A DNA stretch of 64,000 nucleotides from NCBI RefSeq assembly GCF_030704535.1, contig NC_081815.1:9584501-9648500 (forward strand), read 5' to 3'. The notes under the pieces were generated by a model that saw nothing but the letters and a program-made list of their open reading frames with translations, made no database searches and was not told the origin of the DNA. The translations under genes were made by a program, and so were the position numbers. Each line of letters starts with the position of its first letter. Position 1 is the first letter of the stretch. Below are positions 23,896 to 36,585 of the stretch, one piece after another. This DNA is from Vitis vinifera. Its lineage: Eukaryota; Streptophyta; Magnoliopsida; Vitales; Vitaceae.

Positions 23896-26800
23896 GGTGC
23901 TTAAAATAACAAAATAGATCTCAGGACTAGTGCTATGCTGGTATACAATGCATTTAAATTTTAGTGCATCTGATCACTGGTATGTTCGACAAAACAATAG
24001 GCAAAAGAAGTACTTGGACAGAAACACAACAATATTTGATATACAAAATTGGGAGCACTTGTTCTGGATTTTATTGTCTTCTCTTTTTGTACTCTTCATG
24101 ACTTAGATTACATCCTACGAACTATTTTGTGAACTTTCATATGAAAGATCACCTCAATCACAGCACTATATTTATGGATGTATATGTGTAGCATTATCAT
24201 GTCAATTCTTCAAAATGCAGAAAGATTTAGTCAAAAACTTATGAAAATTTTATAAAACTATGAATTGCTAAATTTCAAAGTTCAAACTTGTGATATGAAA
24301 AAAGGGTTACTGTCTGTAGATTTAAAGTTCGGAATTCTATTGAAAGATAGATTCAAGAATTTGAAACAAAGATATAAACATGGATATAGACATACAATTA
24401 TTGATGTCACTCCCTTTTTTTAATTAGAAACAAATAAATTAATAGGTAAAAAGAAGGACCAGATGCCTCTCCAAAACATTCAAAAAAACTTATTAAAAAC
24501 ATAGGAAAAAGTCCAATGGACTCCAAAAGATAATCAAGATGAGCTGCACATAGACAAAAGAAAATGTAAAATGCCAACAAGTAATCTACATGGCTCAGGG
24601 AGGTAAACATTCCCTATAAGCTTTACTTCTCACTTTGCTAAAAGATCCACATCATGCTTGGGAAAGCATGGAACCCAAGAAAAAAAGCATCACGGGTCTT
24701 GAACAATACCAATAATTTGATGAAGCCAACTGCCAACCATCATTCTTCCATGGGCTTCTCTCCTTATTAGCTGCCCATAAAAAATGACTGGCAAAATCTC
24801 CCGCAACCTAGAGTTTAGAGAGACTCAGGGTCTTGCAAAGGTGCTAGTTTCTAGGTCTCAAGAGCAAAACCTTCTCCAGTATGTTTAAGAAAAATTTCTC
24901 AACGCCATTCCACGATTATCTCTAGGCATTCCTCCGGTCTCTAGATGTTCTAGATTATCTGGCGTGAATCCATCAAATTTAGCTCCAAAGAACCCTAGGA
25001 GGTGGTCTCCACAAAGTATGTGTCTTCCCAATCATCTTATTGAACCACAAGCTATTTTCAATATTGAACAAAGAACTCAAATGGTGTGCCCTTAAAGGCT
25101 TTGGTGAACAAAACCACAAGAAGGAAAGAAGTGTATCATGTCCCAAACAGTTGCAACCAACTGAAATGCAATATTAAGAGTCCATTTGGGAGTGATTCTA
25201 GTAAGTACTTTTTTAGTCTATAGTGCTTTTATCTAAAGTGTTTCCATTAAAAACACTTTGAAAGAGAATCGCTTAGCTTTTGAATATAAATAAAAAAAGT
25301 GTTTTTGATAGTGCTTTTGGTAGTATGTTAGTGAAGGAGAAAAGTCAGTACCATTACATCCCGAATAATAAAAAAGTGATTATAGGAAGAAGCACCTACC
25401 AAGTGATTGTTTAGGAAGCACTTCCAAGTGGTTATCTAGATTGATAAAAGTGATTTTCAAAAATTCACCAAGCGCCTAATTTCTATAAAAAAGTGCTTTC
25501 AAGCAATAGCAAGTGCTTCTAGTCCTTTCAAAATCACTCCCAAACTGGCTCTAAATAGATATAACTACTCGTTTGGTTTTTGACCTAGATATGAGGTGTC
25601 CCCCCCTTCCCAGTAGAAAAGAAAAATAAATAACACTCATCATAAATGATTATATAATTGTAAAAGTTATAGGGTGTTTTTGGTGATGATTATATACCTT
25701 GGCATACAACATAAACTTCATATTAAGCTTTCATGAGCTCAATAATTTTCTTGGTTTGGTAAAAAAGTCACTTCTATATTTCTCTTATGTTCTTTTATTT
25801 TATCATTTGAATATGGAAAGAATTCTGATTATTTGAGTCTCTAAGTTAGAAAAAATTGTAACGCTATTTGGTTATTTTAAATCTTAAAGATAGAAAAACA
25901 TACATGGTTTCTGTTCTTTAGTGTTTCGATGCTGAAATAGGAGGATAAATTTAATAAACCTGGATGATAATAAAAAATTCTTTCTAAATTGCTTCTTAAG
26001 TTAAAAAGATGCTATCATCCCTATCAACTAAAAGCATGTCTTAGGCTAATCAGGTTCCCAAGTGGATCCTACTTCAGTTTCATGCCAAACAAAGATGATT
26101 TACTGATATTGTGTGCATCTAGAGATCGTGTGGGATTGGCATCAATATATAAAATACAGGTTTTGAAAAAACTAGTAGTAGGGATGAGGGAATGTGCAAA
26201 ATGAGAACCAAGAGTGTTTGTCTTCCTCTCGAGATCCCAGCTACCAAACATTTTTCTGGCAATTCCCTTTCATTTTTGAGACCAAAAAGCAAACCTAGAA
26301 TTTTAAGGTGGTGTTTGTTTTTCTATTTGAATTTTGAGTGGGTTTGAATTTTGTCCTAAATTTGAATAAAAATCAATGCAAAAATGTCATTTAGACTTCA
26401 GATTTAAGATAAAAGTAGATTTTTTTTAAACTCCTTTTGTGTTAAGAATAAATATATGATGATATGACTTGACTTAAAATAATAACAATATGGAAACATC
26501 TGGACTCTATTAAGGCTTCAGACAAAAAAACAATTGGGATGAGTGTTATTTCAAATACTATTTGTTAAAACAAGAGCTGTTTACCTTGTGGAAGTTTATA
26601 TATATATATATATAGATAGATAGATAGATAGATATACATATTGTACCTGAGAAAACAATGTTTAAGGGAAAAACAATCATAGAAATGCTTATATGTGGTG
26701 AAAGAAAAAGGGGGGTTAGAAAGTACCGCATTTGGAGAGAAGATTTACCCCATTGTTATTGAAACCTAATAGAGCTGCAACATGAATGGATTAGTTACTC

Positions 26801-27768
26801 ATTGAAGGAAATATCCTGTTTCTTGACTATGCACTTGCATCTCCCTTTTTTTTTTTTTGTTCTTCTTTGACTGCTATTGCAACATGTGGAACCAACCATA
26901 AGTGTTTGAATATTACATAGAACTAAAGAAGTATATAGAAGGAATATAATAAAATCAATCAAGTGGTCTTACAATATGAATCAAGACCAGCAAGCACTTA
27001 GCCACTAACCCATCTCTGTGTCCCATTTATCAAGCAAAATACCCTTCATCAAGGTTTGAGTTTCTTCTACACACGGCTCTGGGTCTGATATCAGCTCTCC
27101 ATGGCTCCATGAATGAAGCCAAATTCTTGGGATTCAGCTGCTATAAACCTCTGTCCAAGACTAGTTGGTGGCAAGGAATACCTAACCCAATGGAAATTTA
27201 GTTTAAATTCATCAACCTGGGAGTAAGCCTCCAAAGTTACCCAGAATAGGAAAGGTTATGGATAAACAGAATAGAAAATCAATGCCAAAATTATCAGTAA
27301 CACATTTGTGTGTGATTGAATTGCTGCATAGTGTGCACACCTAGGAGCAGCATAAACACTGACAGCTCATTCTTGGTCACCAACTTAACTCTTTTTATGC
27401 TCATCCATATTGCCACTTTTCTGTGATATGGTGCCATGGATAAGGGGTGGAAGGGTATACGTATATGGGGGAGCAAAACCTTCCAAGATATTCACCAAGG
27501 TGCAGGAATTCATAAAAGAATATTAGAGACAAAATTACAGAGTTTTAATTAAGTGATATACAGGAGACAGTTCTAACAGGACCTTTAAATTTAAAAGTAA
27601 ATTTGAGTGAACCTATTTTTTAAAATCCACAACTTCATTCTAAACACTTCATTTGAAGAAAGACATTGTCCTGGGATTTTCTATTTGAAAAATAATATTC
27701 ACATTAAATTGTTTCATATTATTGGCCCTATTTATTTTTCGTAGGCAACCATCTATCAGCAAAAAGCT

Positions 27769-27806
<38 letters not shown>

Positions 27807-30800
27807 TGATACAATGAAAAGTTATGGGGATCTTGCTGTTTTCTATTATCGGCTTCAGCATACAGAGTTAGCATTGAAGTACGCTTTTATTATACTTTTT
27901 TCTCCCTTAGCTTTTTGTCTTTTTTGATACTATGGTGGTTATCCTTGTGGTTTTGTTCTTGTTTTCTGGAATGCTGTTCTAAATTTCTCAAACATACTTG
28001 AACTTTCTCCATTCTTGTTTTCACTTTGTAATTTCTTCTTACATCCATAAAACAGCACACTCTGAAAGTCAATTCCATTCTGTGATGAATGCTCCAGTTC
28101 CATGTATCCGTAACTGTGTGATTAAGAGGTCACATTTGTTTCAGTAGGACAGATCGATAGGGAGGAGACACTAGCTGAGTTTTAGTGTTTTCAGTGCTAA
28201 TAAAATAATACGAAAATTAAAATTAATTGAATTTATGTTCATTGACTGAAATGTTTTCCAGTAGTGTCTGATCTTAATGCCACACATGGAAGTGCGCCTA
28301 TGGGAAATATTTGATACTGCTGTGCTAGATGTCTTGTACTTGATTTATTATTTTTCACTATGGTTGGATTGTACACTTGTAAGTTGTACCTCAGCCAATT
28401 TTGGTTCATTAATCTGTTATGCTGGTTGTGGGTCATCAGGGGATAAGTTCCCTTTGTCTGGGGGTTCATTGTCTGCAACTGAAGTCTTTTTCTCTTTTCC
28501 TTTTTCAGCAGGGGTGTACCCGGGTGTGTTCCATAACTCTTACCTATTTTCTTATATTCTCCTATTTTCTTATATTCTCATGTTGAACTCGTTACTGTAA
28601 TGTAATACAAGGAAGTAGCACTTTTGAGCCGCACATGCCAAAACACATAAACCTATTTTTTCTTTCCTCAAAATATTTTACCTTTGTCTCAAGAGCCTCA
28701 ATAACACATTCCTGATTCTAATTCCTAAAAAAGGTGGGGCTGAGGACCTTGGGGACTTTAGACCCATTAGCCTATTGGGGGGGCTGTATAAATTGTTAGC
28801 TAAATTGTTAGTTAATAGGCTCAAGAAAGTGTTAGGAAAAGTGGTCTCCCCAGCCCAGAATGCCTTTGTGTTGGGAAGACAAATTCTTGATGCTTCCTTA
28901 ATTGCAAATGAGGTGATAGACTCGTGGCAAGAAAGAAAAGAGAAAGGGTTCATCTGCAAATTGGATATTGAGAAAGCATATGACAACATTAACTGGCAGT
29001 TTTTGTTGAAGGCCTTACAAAAAATGGGATTTGGATCAAAGTGGTTGGGTTGGATGTGGAGCTGTTTATCTTCAGCCAAATTTTCAGTCCTGGTTAATGG
29101 GGTACCAGCTGGCTTTTTCCCAAGTGCTAAGGGGCTTCACCAAGGAGACCCCCTATCTCCTGACCTCTTTGTTTTGGGAATGGAAGTGTTGGATGCTCTT
29201 ATTAGGAGGGCTATTGCTGGGGGATTCCTCTCAGGGTGTAGTATCCGAGGAGGTAGAAGACCCACTCCGAACATCTCCCATTTATTCTTTGCTGATGTTA
29301 CAGTTGTGTTCTGTGAGGCTGATAAAGAGCACCTAACTCACTTAAGTTGGATCTTATTCTGGTTTGAAGCTGCATCAGGTCTAAGGATTAATTTGGCCAA
29401 AAGTGAATCATCCCAGTTGGTGAGGTGGATGAGATTGATGAGCTGGCAGTGTAGTTAGGGTGCAGGGTGGGCTCTTTGCCTTCTCAGTATCTAGGTCTGC
29501 CTTTAGAGGCTCCTAACAAGGCTCATTCTATGTGGGATGGGGTGAAAGAGAGAGTGAGGAGGAGACTTGCGCTTTGGAAACGACAACATATATCCAAAGG
29601 TGGGAGAATCACTCTCATAAAGAGCACATTGGCTAGCATGCCAATCTATCAAATGTCTCTTTTCCGGATGCCTAAGATTGTTGTTAGAAGGTTAGAAAAA
29701 GTGCAAAGAGATTTTCTTTGGGGAGGGGGAAACTTGGAGAGGAAAGCTCATCTAGTTAATTGGGAGGTGGTTTGTGCGGATAAGGATAAGGGTGGGTTAG
29801 GTTTAAGGAAGCTAGCCTTTTTGAACAAAGTCTTGCTTGGTAAATGGATATAGAGGTTTGCTTATGATAAAGACAATCTTTGGAAACAAGTGATCATGAC
29901 AAAATATGGGCAAGAGGGTCTTGGTTGGAGGACAAAGAAGGCTAATGGGGCGTTCGGAGTAGGGGTTTGGAAGGAGATCTTGAAGGAAACTGATTGGTGT
30001 TGGGATAATATGGTGCTCATAGCTGGGAAGGGCACTAAAATCAAATTTTGGATTGATGTATGGTGCACTGGTACAACGTTGTCCCAAAACTTCCCTCATC
30101 TCTTTGCCATGGCTGTTCATAGGAATGCTACAGTGGAGGAGATGTGGGACCAGAATTTTGGACAAGGAGGCTGGAACCTAAGATTTTTGAGGGATTTTAA
30201 TGATTAGGAGTTGGATATGGTAGGGGACTTGCTTCATGTTTTGAGGGGTCACAGGCCTTCTTTGGAGGAAGACTCAGTTTTTTGGAAGGGAGGAAGAAAC
30301 GGACAATTTAGGGTTAAGGAAGTGTACAGCTTGTTGGCCAACCCCAATGACACCGCTTTTCCGACAAGTTGTATTTGGGTGGATAGAGTTCTAACCAAAG
30401 TTGCGTTCTTTGCTTGGGAGGCTACGTGGGGGAAGGTGCTTACTCTTGACAAGCTCCAGAAAAGAGGGTGGCAGCTCCCTAATTGTTGTTTTTTGTGTAG
30501 GTGTGAAGAAGAAACTGTAAATCATATTCTTATACAATGTATAGTGGTCAGAGTTCTGTGGGATATCGTCTTTGGGTTATTAGGTGTTCAGTGGGTCTTT
30601 CCAGAAACTGTAAAAGAGATCTTAACTTACTGGAGGGGCCCTTTTGTGGGAAAGAAAAGGAAAATGATATGGAAATTCATCCCGTTGTGTATTTTTTGGA
30701 CGGTTTGGAAGAAGAGGAATAGATTAGCCTTTAGGGGTGTGTTAGATATTCAGAAACTCAAGAATTTTTTTGTTTGTAATTTATGGAGCTTGGCTAGATT

Positions 30801-33800
30801 GTATATTGGAGAGGAGTCTCTCTCCCTTATAGGCTTTTTGGAGTGGTTAGCTTCCACTTATGGGGTGGTGAGGCTCTTTTGGCTTTCTTTTTTGCTTGTG
30901 AGACCTTAGTTGCCTTGTATACCCCTTGTATGCAGTGTAGCTTTTTGCCCCTGGTTTAATACAATTCTGGCTTACTTATAAATAAATAAAAAATTATACA
31001 TATTTTACCTTTGTCTGGGGGTTCATTGTTTGCAACTGAAGTCTTTTTCTCTTTTCCTTTTTTAGCAGGGTTTTACCCGGGTGTGCTCCATAACTCTACC
31101 TATTTTCTTATATTCTCATGTTGAACTCGTTACTGTGATGTAATACAAGGAAGTAGCACTTTTGAGCCACACATGCCAAAACACAAACCTATTTTTTCTT
31201 TCCTCAAAATATCTTACCTTTCTGATAGATGCACAGTTTTTTAAAGGTAATAGAAATGCAAGAATATAGGAGATCTCATGTTAAAGGAAGAGGAAGAGAT
31301 GCAAGGGAAAAATGAAACAATTAAGAGGAAATTCATTTAAGAAGTGTGACAAAAAATAAAAAAATACACAGAAAGCGAGGAATCTTAGTTGGTGGCAGAA
31401 GAGACTTGCCATGAACCTTGTGTGAGATCAATTGTTGGGTCGGAAATTTATCCTTGGCATTTCCAACTTGCAACTCTTTCAACCTAGGAGTAATCCTTTA
31501 TGACTGCCCTTTACTAGTGAGGCTTTCCACTGTTGGTAGGATTCTACACAACTATGTCAATTAATTCAAGTTTGCTTTGATGAGTACCCTTTAAATGCTG
31601 AATATTTTGGGGCATACACTATCATAGCAACTGTGGGATATGGCTGGTTTAGATTTTAAATTTTTAAGTTTCCTGATTTTTATAATCCCATTGAGAAACT
31701 ATTAATTGTAGAATCAGCCTAATCATGTAAATGAGCTCTTTTGTGCTTCTTATTCACTGGTGGGCTGTTTAGCTCTTTACCATTTAAAGGTACACCAGTA
31801 GTCATGTACTGAAAGTGTTGTCAGTGTGAATTGTTAGGAGAGTCACATGCTTATTTGCAGCAAACAAGAAATTTGATGCTTTCCCTTGGGTAAACAAACT
31901 GTGGTGTCAATTCTACATGCAAGACGTCCTTGGTTAAAAATAAGATTTAATTTAAGAATGAATAACATTGAGACCCATCAAAAAAAAAAAAAAAGTTTTA
32001 ACCTGCTCTGAGATAATGATTTCTGTATGATCAAAGATATGCATCTTACTTCATCTTTTCCTTTTTCTAGGTATGTCAATCGTGCATTATATCTTTTGCA
32101 TCTTACATGCGGGCCTTCACATCCAAACACTGCTGCCACATATATTAATGTAGCAATGATGGAAGAAGGTTTGGGGAATGTCCATGTTGCACTGCGATAC
32201 CTCCATGAGGCTCTCAAGTGCAACCAAAGACTACTTGGAGCTGATCACATACAGGTAAACTCTCTCTTATACATGTGTGCACACACACGTGAGAAATTGA
32301 GATCTTTACAAGTAGTATTTCTTAATATAACAATTAAAGGTAGAACTGTTATACATTTGCTACCTCAGATCTGAAATGAAACATTAAAAATAGTAACTTA
32401 TCTTTTGAGCTAGAGCTGTTAGTTGTTTTGTAACTGTTAAACTATAATGGTTATAAACAGTAACACATTTTATACCTGTCAGTCTTTTTTTTTCATGGGG
32501 AATAATGTTTTCCCCCTTTTTTCGTCCCCAAAAGGACTTGAACTTGGAATCTCTCACAAACCCATCCCAACCCCTTACCACTTGAGCCAAGCCTCAAGGG
32601 CATACCTGCCATTGTGTTACTGTGGACACAACATATAAGATGTCAATCTGAATTTTACAGAAGGAAAATCAAATTGATTACAAAAGGAAAAGTAAACTGA
32701 CTATAAAGTAAATATACAGCTTTTATATACTTGACTTGACAATAGCTCTAAGTTTCCCAATATAATGCAACTGAAAAATGATCTTAGATTATATTTGGAC
32801 TTAGCAGCATGATGATTAATTGATGTGCTGAGTCAGCTTATAATTTGACTCAAATAAAGTAATTATATTGGGTTCACAATTTTGACCAGGAGATATCTTT
32901 TACTTTTTTCTTAATTAACTATTATCTACTTCAATTTTCTTCACTATCGCTAGACTGTTGTTGAGGCCCTAAATATCAACATCTAAAAAAAGGTGCTAAA
33001 AATTCTGTGGTAGAGACTGCAGAGGGTAAGATTTAAAACAGGTCCAAAACTACATAAATTGCCATTATTTGGAATATCTTGAAAAACTAAATGTGAAAGT
33101 AGATTAAATTGCCATAAAATCAGTTAGAAACAATATAAGGTGGATGTTGGACAATTACGTCTAGATGTCGAAGCCAAACCCAATTGAACCAGGTGTATTC
33201 AACCTTTTTGATTAGATATTACTAGTAGTATATTCCAGCTCTCAAACTAATCATCCAAAAGAATCAGCAGAGGATTATGCCTCTTGGAAGCTGATTTTTT
33301 GGGTTGTTTGTGCAAATATTTGGGACACTAGATGTTATTCCTGGTTCTGAACATGTTTAACCCATGCTTCTGTCTTCTTCAGACTGCTGCCAGCTATCAT
33401 GCTATAGCAATTGCACTGTCTTTGATGGAAGCATACTCCTTAAGTGTTCAGCATGAACAAACAACTCTACAGATACTGCAGGCCAAGCTTGGACCAGATG
33501 ATTTGCGTACACAGGTAATATCATGTTTGATATTTGATTATTGGCCCTCCTATTCTATGTGGTTATGCTTGTCTCTTAGATTTATGTAAATTTTGTAGGA
33601 TGCGGCAGCATGGCTTGAGTACTTCGAGTCCAAGGCTCTGGAGCAGCAAGAAGCTGCCCGCAATGGCACTCCAAAGCCAGATGCCTCTATCTCCAGCAAA
33701 GGTCATCTAAGGTAATAATTACAATTTCTGAGAGAATTATGTGAATTGAGTCCAGTATTCTTACACCTCAACTGATAATCGCTCATGTAATGGGTAAATG

Positions 33801-36585
33801 ATTAACAAATTACACTGGTTAAGTTACATATAGGCATGCAATTGAACTGCGAATTATAGGTTCCAGGGTTTAATCTACTGCAAGATTGGAACACTGTTCT
33901 GCAGTCAAATTTAATGCCTGGATATCATGTGAAAATTTGTTTTCAAAAGGTTTCACCTTTTGTTTTTAGGGTTTTTAGTTGACGTCAGCTTTTAGTGGGT
34001 TTTATGACTATTGATTTCCATTGATAGTGGTTGTTAATGTTGTTTTTGATCTATACTAATTAAGAAAGGGGATTATCCTTGAGACTTGTTCTGATGTGAC
34101 TTGTGTTGGGATTCAATTGCAAAACTGTCGAAAACTGCTATTGGATAATTTGATAGTATTTACCTTGAAGTACTATATTTTGTGTGCGCTTTTCAAAGTT
34201 TCATTAATTGGTTTTTCATCTTGGATCAGTGTATCGGACCTTTTGGATTATATAACCCCAGATGCAGAGATGAAAGCAAGAGATGCCCAAAAGAAGCAAG
34301 CTCGTGCAAAGGTCATGAGCTAATACCTTGTTGTGGTTTAGTTTTAGTTACTTCTATCATCCTATTTCTTTAATGCTGCATATATATACTGACAAAAGTC
34401 TCACCTTCTCATCATATAGATTAAAGGAAAACTGGGCCAAAACTGGGAAGGTATGGATGAAGATCAGAAGGACGAGATTTTATCACAAAGTTACCCTATT
34501 ACAGAGAATTCTAGTGATAAAGAAAACAAGTCTGAAGCTCCATTTGCAGAAACAAGGGATGAGAAACCTGAATTTAGTCTAGCAGAAACAGCAGTAATAA
34601 ACCAAAGTGATGACCTGGCGCAAGATGACACCTCTGATGAAGGATGGCAAGAAGCTGTTCCGAAAGGTCGATCACCGGCAGGTCGCAAGGCTTCTGGTTC
34701 AAGGAGGCCAAGCCTAGCAAAATTGAATACTAACTCTATGAATGCGTCCCAGTCACCAAGATACCGTGGAAAACCCACAGGTTTTGCATCCCCAAGAACA
34801 AGTCCTAATGAGTCCTCTACCCCCACTGGATCTGTTCTTCCTGTTCCTAAGAAATTTGTGAAGAGTTCAAGCTTCAGCCCGAAACAAAACACTCCTACAA
34901 CCTCGGGTACTGGGCCAGAGAAATTATCTAATCCAAAGTCAGCCCCGGCTAGCCCAGCGGCAAGTGATCAAGTTTCAAAACCTGCCCCCTTGGCAAGTCC
35001 AATCAGTGTTCAGGCAGCTGGAAAACTTTTCTCCTACAAAGAAGTTGCTTTGGCTCCACCTGGGACAATTGTGAAGGTTGTGAAAGAACAGTTGCCAAAG
35101 GAAAATGTTTCTGCTGAACAAAATCCTCGGATGGGAAAGGAGGCAAAGGAGACACCTGTGATGGAAACAGCTCAAGGTAAGGAGGAGAAAACTGCAAAAG
35201 ATGTGGAGGGAGAAAAAGTTAAGAAACATGTAGGAGAGAAAAAGCTTCTGGTTTCTAAACAGGAAATGAAAGGAGTTGCCAATGAAGAAAAACAAGTGGC
35301 CCATTCCGTTTTGACGGCATCACCAGAGCAAGTGGAGAGTGATGCCACTGAAGAAAAAAAGCTGGAGGCTAAAAAAGTAGAAGTAAAAGGAGTCTCTGTT
35401 GCCAAAGCAGAAGCTGGAAATGTTGCAGTTACTGGATTAAAGAATTCTGATTCTTCCAATGATTTAAACACAACTGATTCCAAGAGTGACATATTGCAAA
35501 AAGGATTATTGGATAATTCCCATGTGGCTTCCCCTGATTCAGAACCACAATCTGTTTTAACTGACAATACAACTCTGTTGCTGGAAAATGATGCCTCCCT
35601 CCCGAAGGAAAAAGTGGCAGGGGGAGATGACAATTCACATGATCTACCTAATGATGATGGGAGTTCCAGGCCTTCGTCAACTGAAGGAGAAAAACAAGAG
35701 GAAGCAGATACCGGAAAAGAAACTAAGAAACTTTCTGCAGCTGCTCCTCCATTCAATCCATCAACTATTCCAGTTTTTGGTTCAGTTTCAGTTCCTGGTT
35801 TTAAAGAGCATGGAGGAATTTTACCCCCACCAGTAAATATCCCACCAATGCTTACGGTTAATCCTGTTCGAAGATCACCCCATCAGTCTGCAACAGCAAG
35901 GGTTCCCTATGGTCCACGACTGTCAGGTGGTTATAACAGATCTGGAAATCGGGTTCCACGTAACAAAACTGGTTACCACAATCCTGAACATAATGGAGAT
36001 GCGAGTCCCTTCACCTCCCCAAGGGTAATGAACCCACATGCAGCCGAATTTGTACCTGGCCAACCTTGGGTTCCCAATGGCTATCCAATGTCTCCAAATG
36101 GTTATTTGGCTTCCCCAAATGGTATCCCACTGTCTCCTAATGGTTTTCCCATCTCCCCAAATGGTATCCCACTGTCTCCAAATGGTTTTCCACCATCCCC
36201 GAACGGTGTTCCGGTGATTCAAAATGAGTTTCCAGCATCTCCAGTCAGTTCAGTTGATTCTCCTACAGTTGATACTGTTGAAACTGGCGCTGAAAGTAAA
36301 AGTGAAGTTTCAGAAGAGGGGGACGCCCAGAAGGCCTCAACAGAAGTGGGAGACATGACAAATCAGCCAAGGGAACACAGTGTACAAGAGGAAGATCAGT
36401 CTGGGGACAATGAACAAATTGGGCAAGAAATTGAAGAAAAGCCTGTAGAGACAGTTGCAGCATCTGATAATGTTGATGCTGCAAAAGAAAATTGTGACAA
36501 CAGAGAGGTGGTGAAGGAAAAGCCAAGCAAGTGTTGGGGAGACTACAGTGATAGCGAAGCTGAAATTGTTGAGGTTACAAGCTGA
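16205..36585 (+). CDS. TSS: TSS/REC2-type CLU-TPR protein, 23 coding exons, 1897 aa
   Basis: Coding exons: 16205-16274, 16531-16592, 16717-16809, 18108-18180, 18266-18634, 19734-19798, 19935-20066, 20270-20311, 20384-20908, 21024-21181, 21402-21909, 22120-22182, 22264-22365, 22993-23313, 23407-23499, 23592-23693, 23788-23892, 27745-27878, 32071-32254, 33383-33514, 33599-33711, 34230-34311, 34420-36585. All junctions are GT-AG in phase; total 5694 bases. Start [12 protein letters not shown] is typical of the family. Domains: ubiquitin-like CLU N-terminus (about 24-105), CLU core (about 290-520), eIF3p135-like region (about 650-830), TPRs (about 925-1120), then a low-complexity charged tail ending [20 protein letters not shown]-family proteins associate with mRNAs of organelle proteins; Arabidopsis REC members control chloroplast compartment size, and TSS was found as a suppressor of the stimpy growth mutant. 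Introns 17 and 18 are 3.9 and 4.2 kb and loaded with repeats. REC3-type orthology is possible. Confidence 0.93.
17271..17660. repeat. Cluster of three fold-back elements in TSS intron 3
   Basis: Three adjacent copies (about 17271-17392, 17441-17565, 17571-17660) share a TTTGATAGT-ATT-TA-GAAAC arm and its inverted partner. The middle copy is best preserved: arms GAATTTGATAGTGATTCTAA and, reversed, GCGTTTGATAGTAATTATAA. They belong to the same family as 7240-7355. Confidence 0.65.
18990..19471. repeat. 241-bp tandem duplication in TSS intron 5
   Basis: Copies at about 18990-19230 and 19231-19471 share GAAGAGTAGGAAAATTCACA at the start and end in CTTGTATTTTTTT T-tracts. They differ at scattered positions (for example GCATGATCTGG versus CTATGATCTGC), so the duplication is not brand new. 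Confidence 0.85.
25177..25552. mobile_element. MITE with inverted ends in TSS intron 17
   Basis: The left end AGAGTCCATTTGGGAGTGAT pairs with the right end, reversed AGAGCCAGTTTGGGAGTGAT (18 of 20 identical). The interior repeats AAGTGCTT/AAGCACTT words in both orientations, giving strong fold-back. Flanking bases do not give a clear target duplication. Confidence 0.7.
26598..26637. repeat. Compound TA / GATA microsatellite
   Basis: A run of TA dinucleotides passes into six TAGA-type tetranucleotides within TSS intron 17. Confidence 0.85.
28451..28680. repeat. Left copy of a 230-bp direct duplication flanking the LINE
   Basis: The copy starts CCTTTGTCTGGGGGTTC and ends TCAAAATATTTTA. The second copy is 31008-31216 and lacks one about 20-base TATTTTCTTATATTC unit that is doubled here. 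Confidence 0.88.
28690..30999 (+). mobile_element. 5'-truncated L1-type LINE, inactive
   Basis: The element is bounded by a 17-bp target duplication, ATATTTTACCTTTGTCT, at 28673-28689 and 31000-31016, and ends in an A-rich tail (AATAAATAAAAAAT). It begins inside the reverse transcriptase domain: [18 protein letters not shown], then AYDNINW, then [10 protein letters not shown]. The catalytic box reads FADV where FADD is expected. Further stops lie at about 29456, 29851 and 30205. The C-terminal zf-RVT region is present ([19 protein letters not shown]). It sits in the sense direction in TSS intron 18 and must be spliced out with it. Confidence 0.93.
31008..31216. repeat. Right copy of the duplication flanking the LINE
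   Basis: Matches 28451-28680 apart from point differences and one missing about 20-base unit. It is followed by CCTTTCTGATAG, which shares its first bases with the unit's own start, a microhomology typical of tandem duplication. Confidence 0.88.
32482..32601 (-). mobile_element. Short tRNA-derived SINE in TSS intron 19
   Basis: On the minus strand box A is TTGGCTCAAGTGG (about 32578-32590) and box B is AAGTTCAAGTCC (32534-32545), followed by a body ending in a poly(A) run. The flanks are TGGCAGGTAT and TGACAGGTAT (plus-strand positions 32602-32611 and 32472-32481), a 10-bp target duplication with one change. The size, pol III boxes, A-tail and duplication together identify a SINE. Confidence 0.8.
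36070..36216 (+). repeat. Seven SPNGxPx heptapeptide repeats in the TSS tail
   Basis: Residues about 1727-1775 are seven 21-base units encoding variants of S-P-N-G-[FIY]-P-[LIP]. Two adjacent pairs (IPLSPNGFP) are nearly identical, suggesting expansion of a 42-base double unit. The stretch is predicted to be disordered. Confidence 0.9.

Larger units (their letters stand above)
23893..27744 (+). other. TSS intron 17, repeat-bearing
   Basis: A 3.85-kb intron. It contains a MITE (25177-25552), a TA/GATA microsatellite (about 26598-26637) and otherwise AT-rich sequence without supported genes. 24.4-24.9 kb looks like an old non-LTR tail but no coding motif could be confirmed. Confidence 0.5.

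Noticed and set aside
28673..31016. 230-bp flanking repeats read as LTRs of a retrotransposon
   Set aside because: The enclosed sequence is an L1-type LINE with its own 17-bp duplication and A-tail, and the repeats lack TG...CA ends.
35172..35756. 194-codon open frame opposite TSS exon 23
   Set aside because: It is the mirror of codon usage in the real TSS exon and has no family signature.
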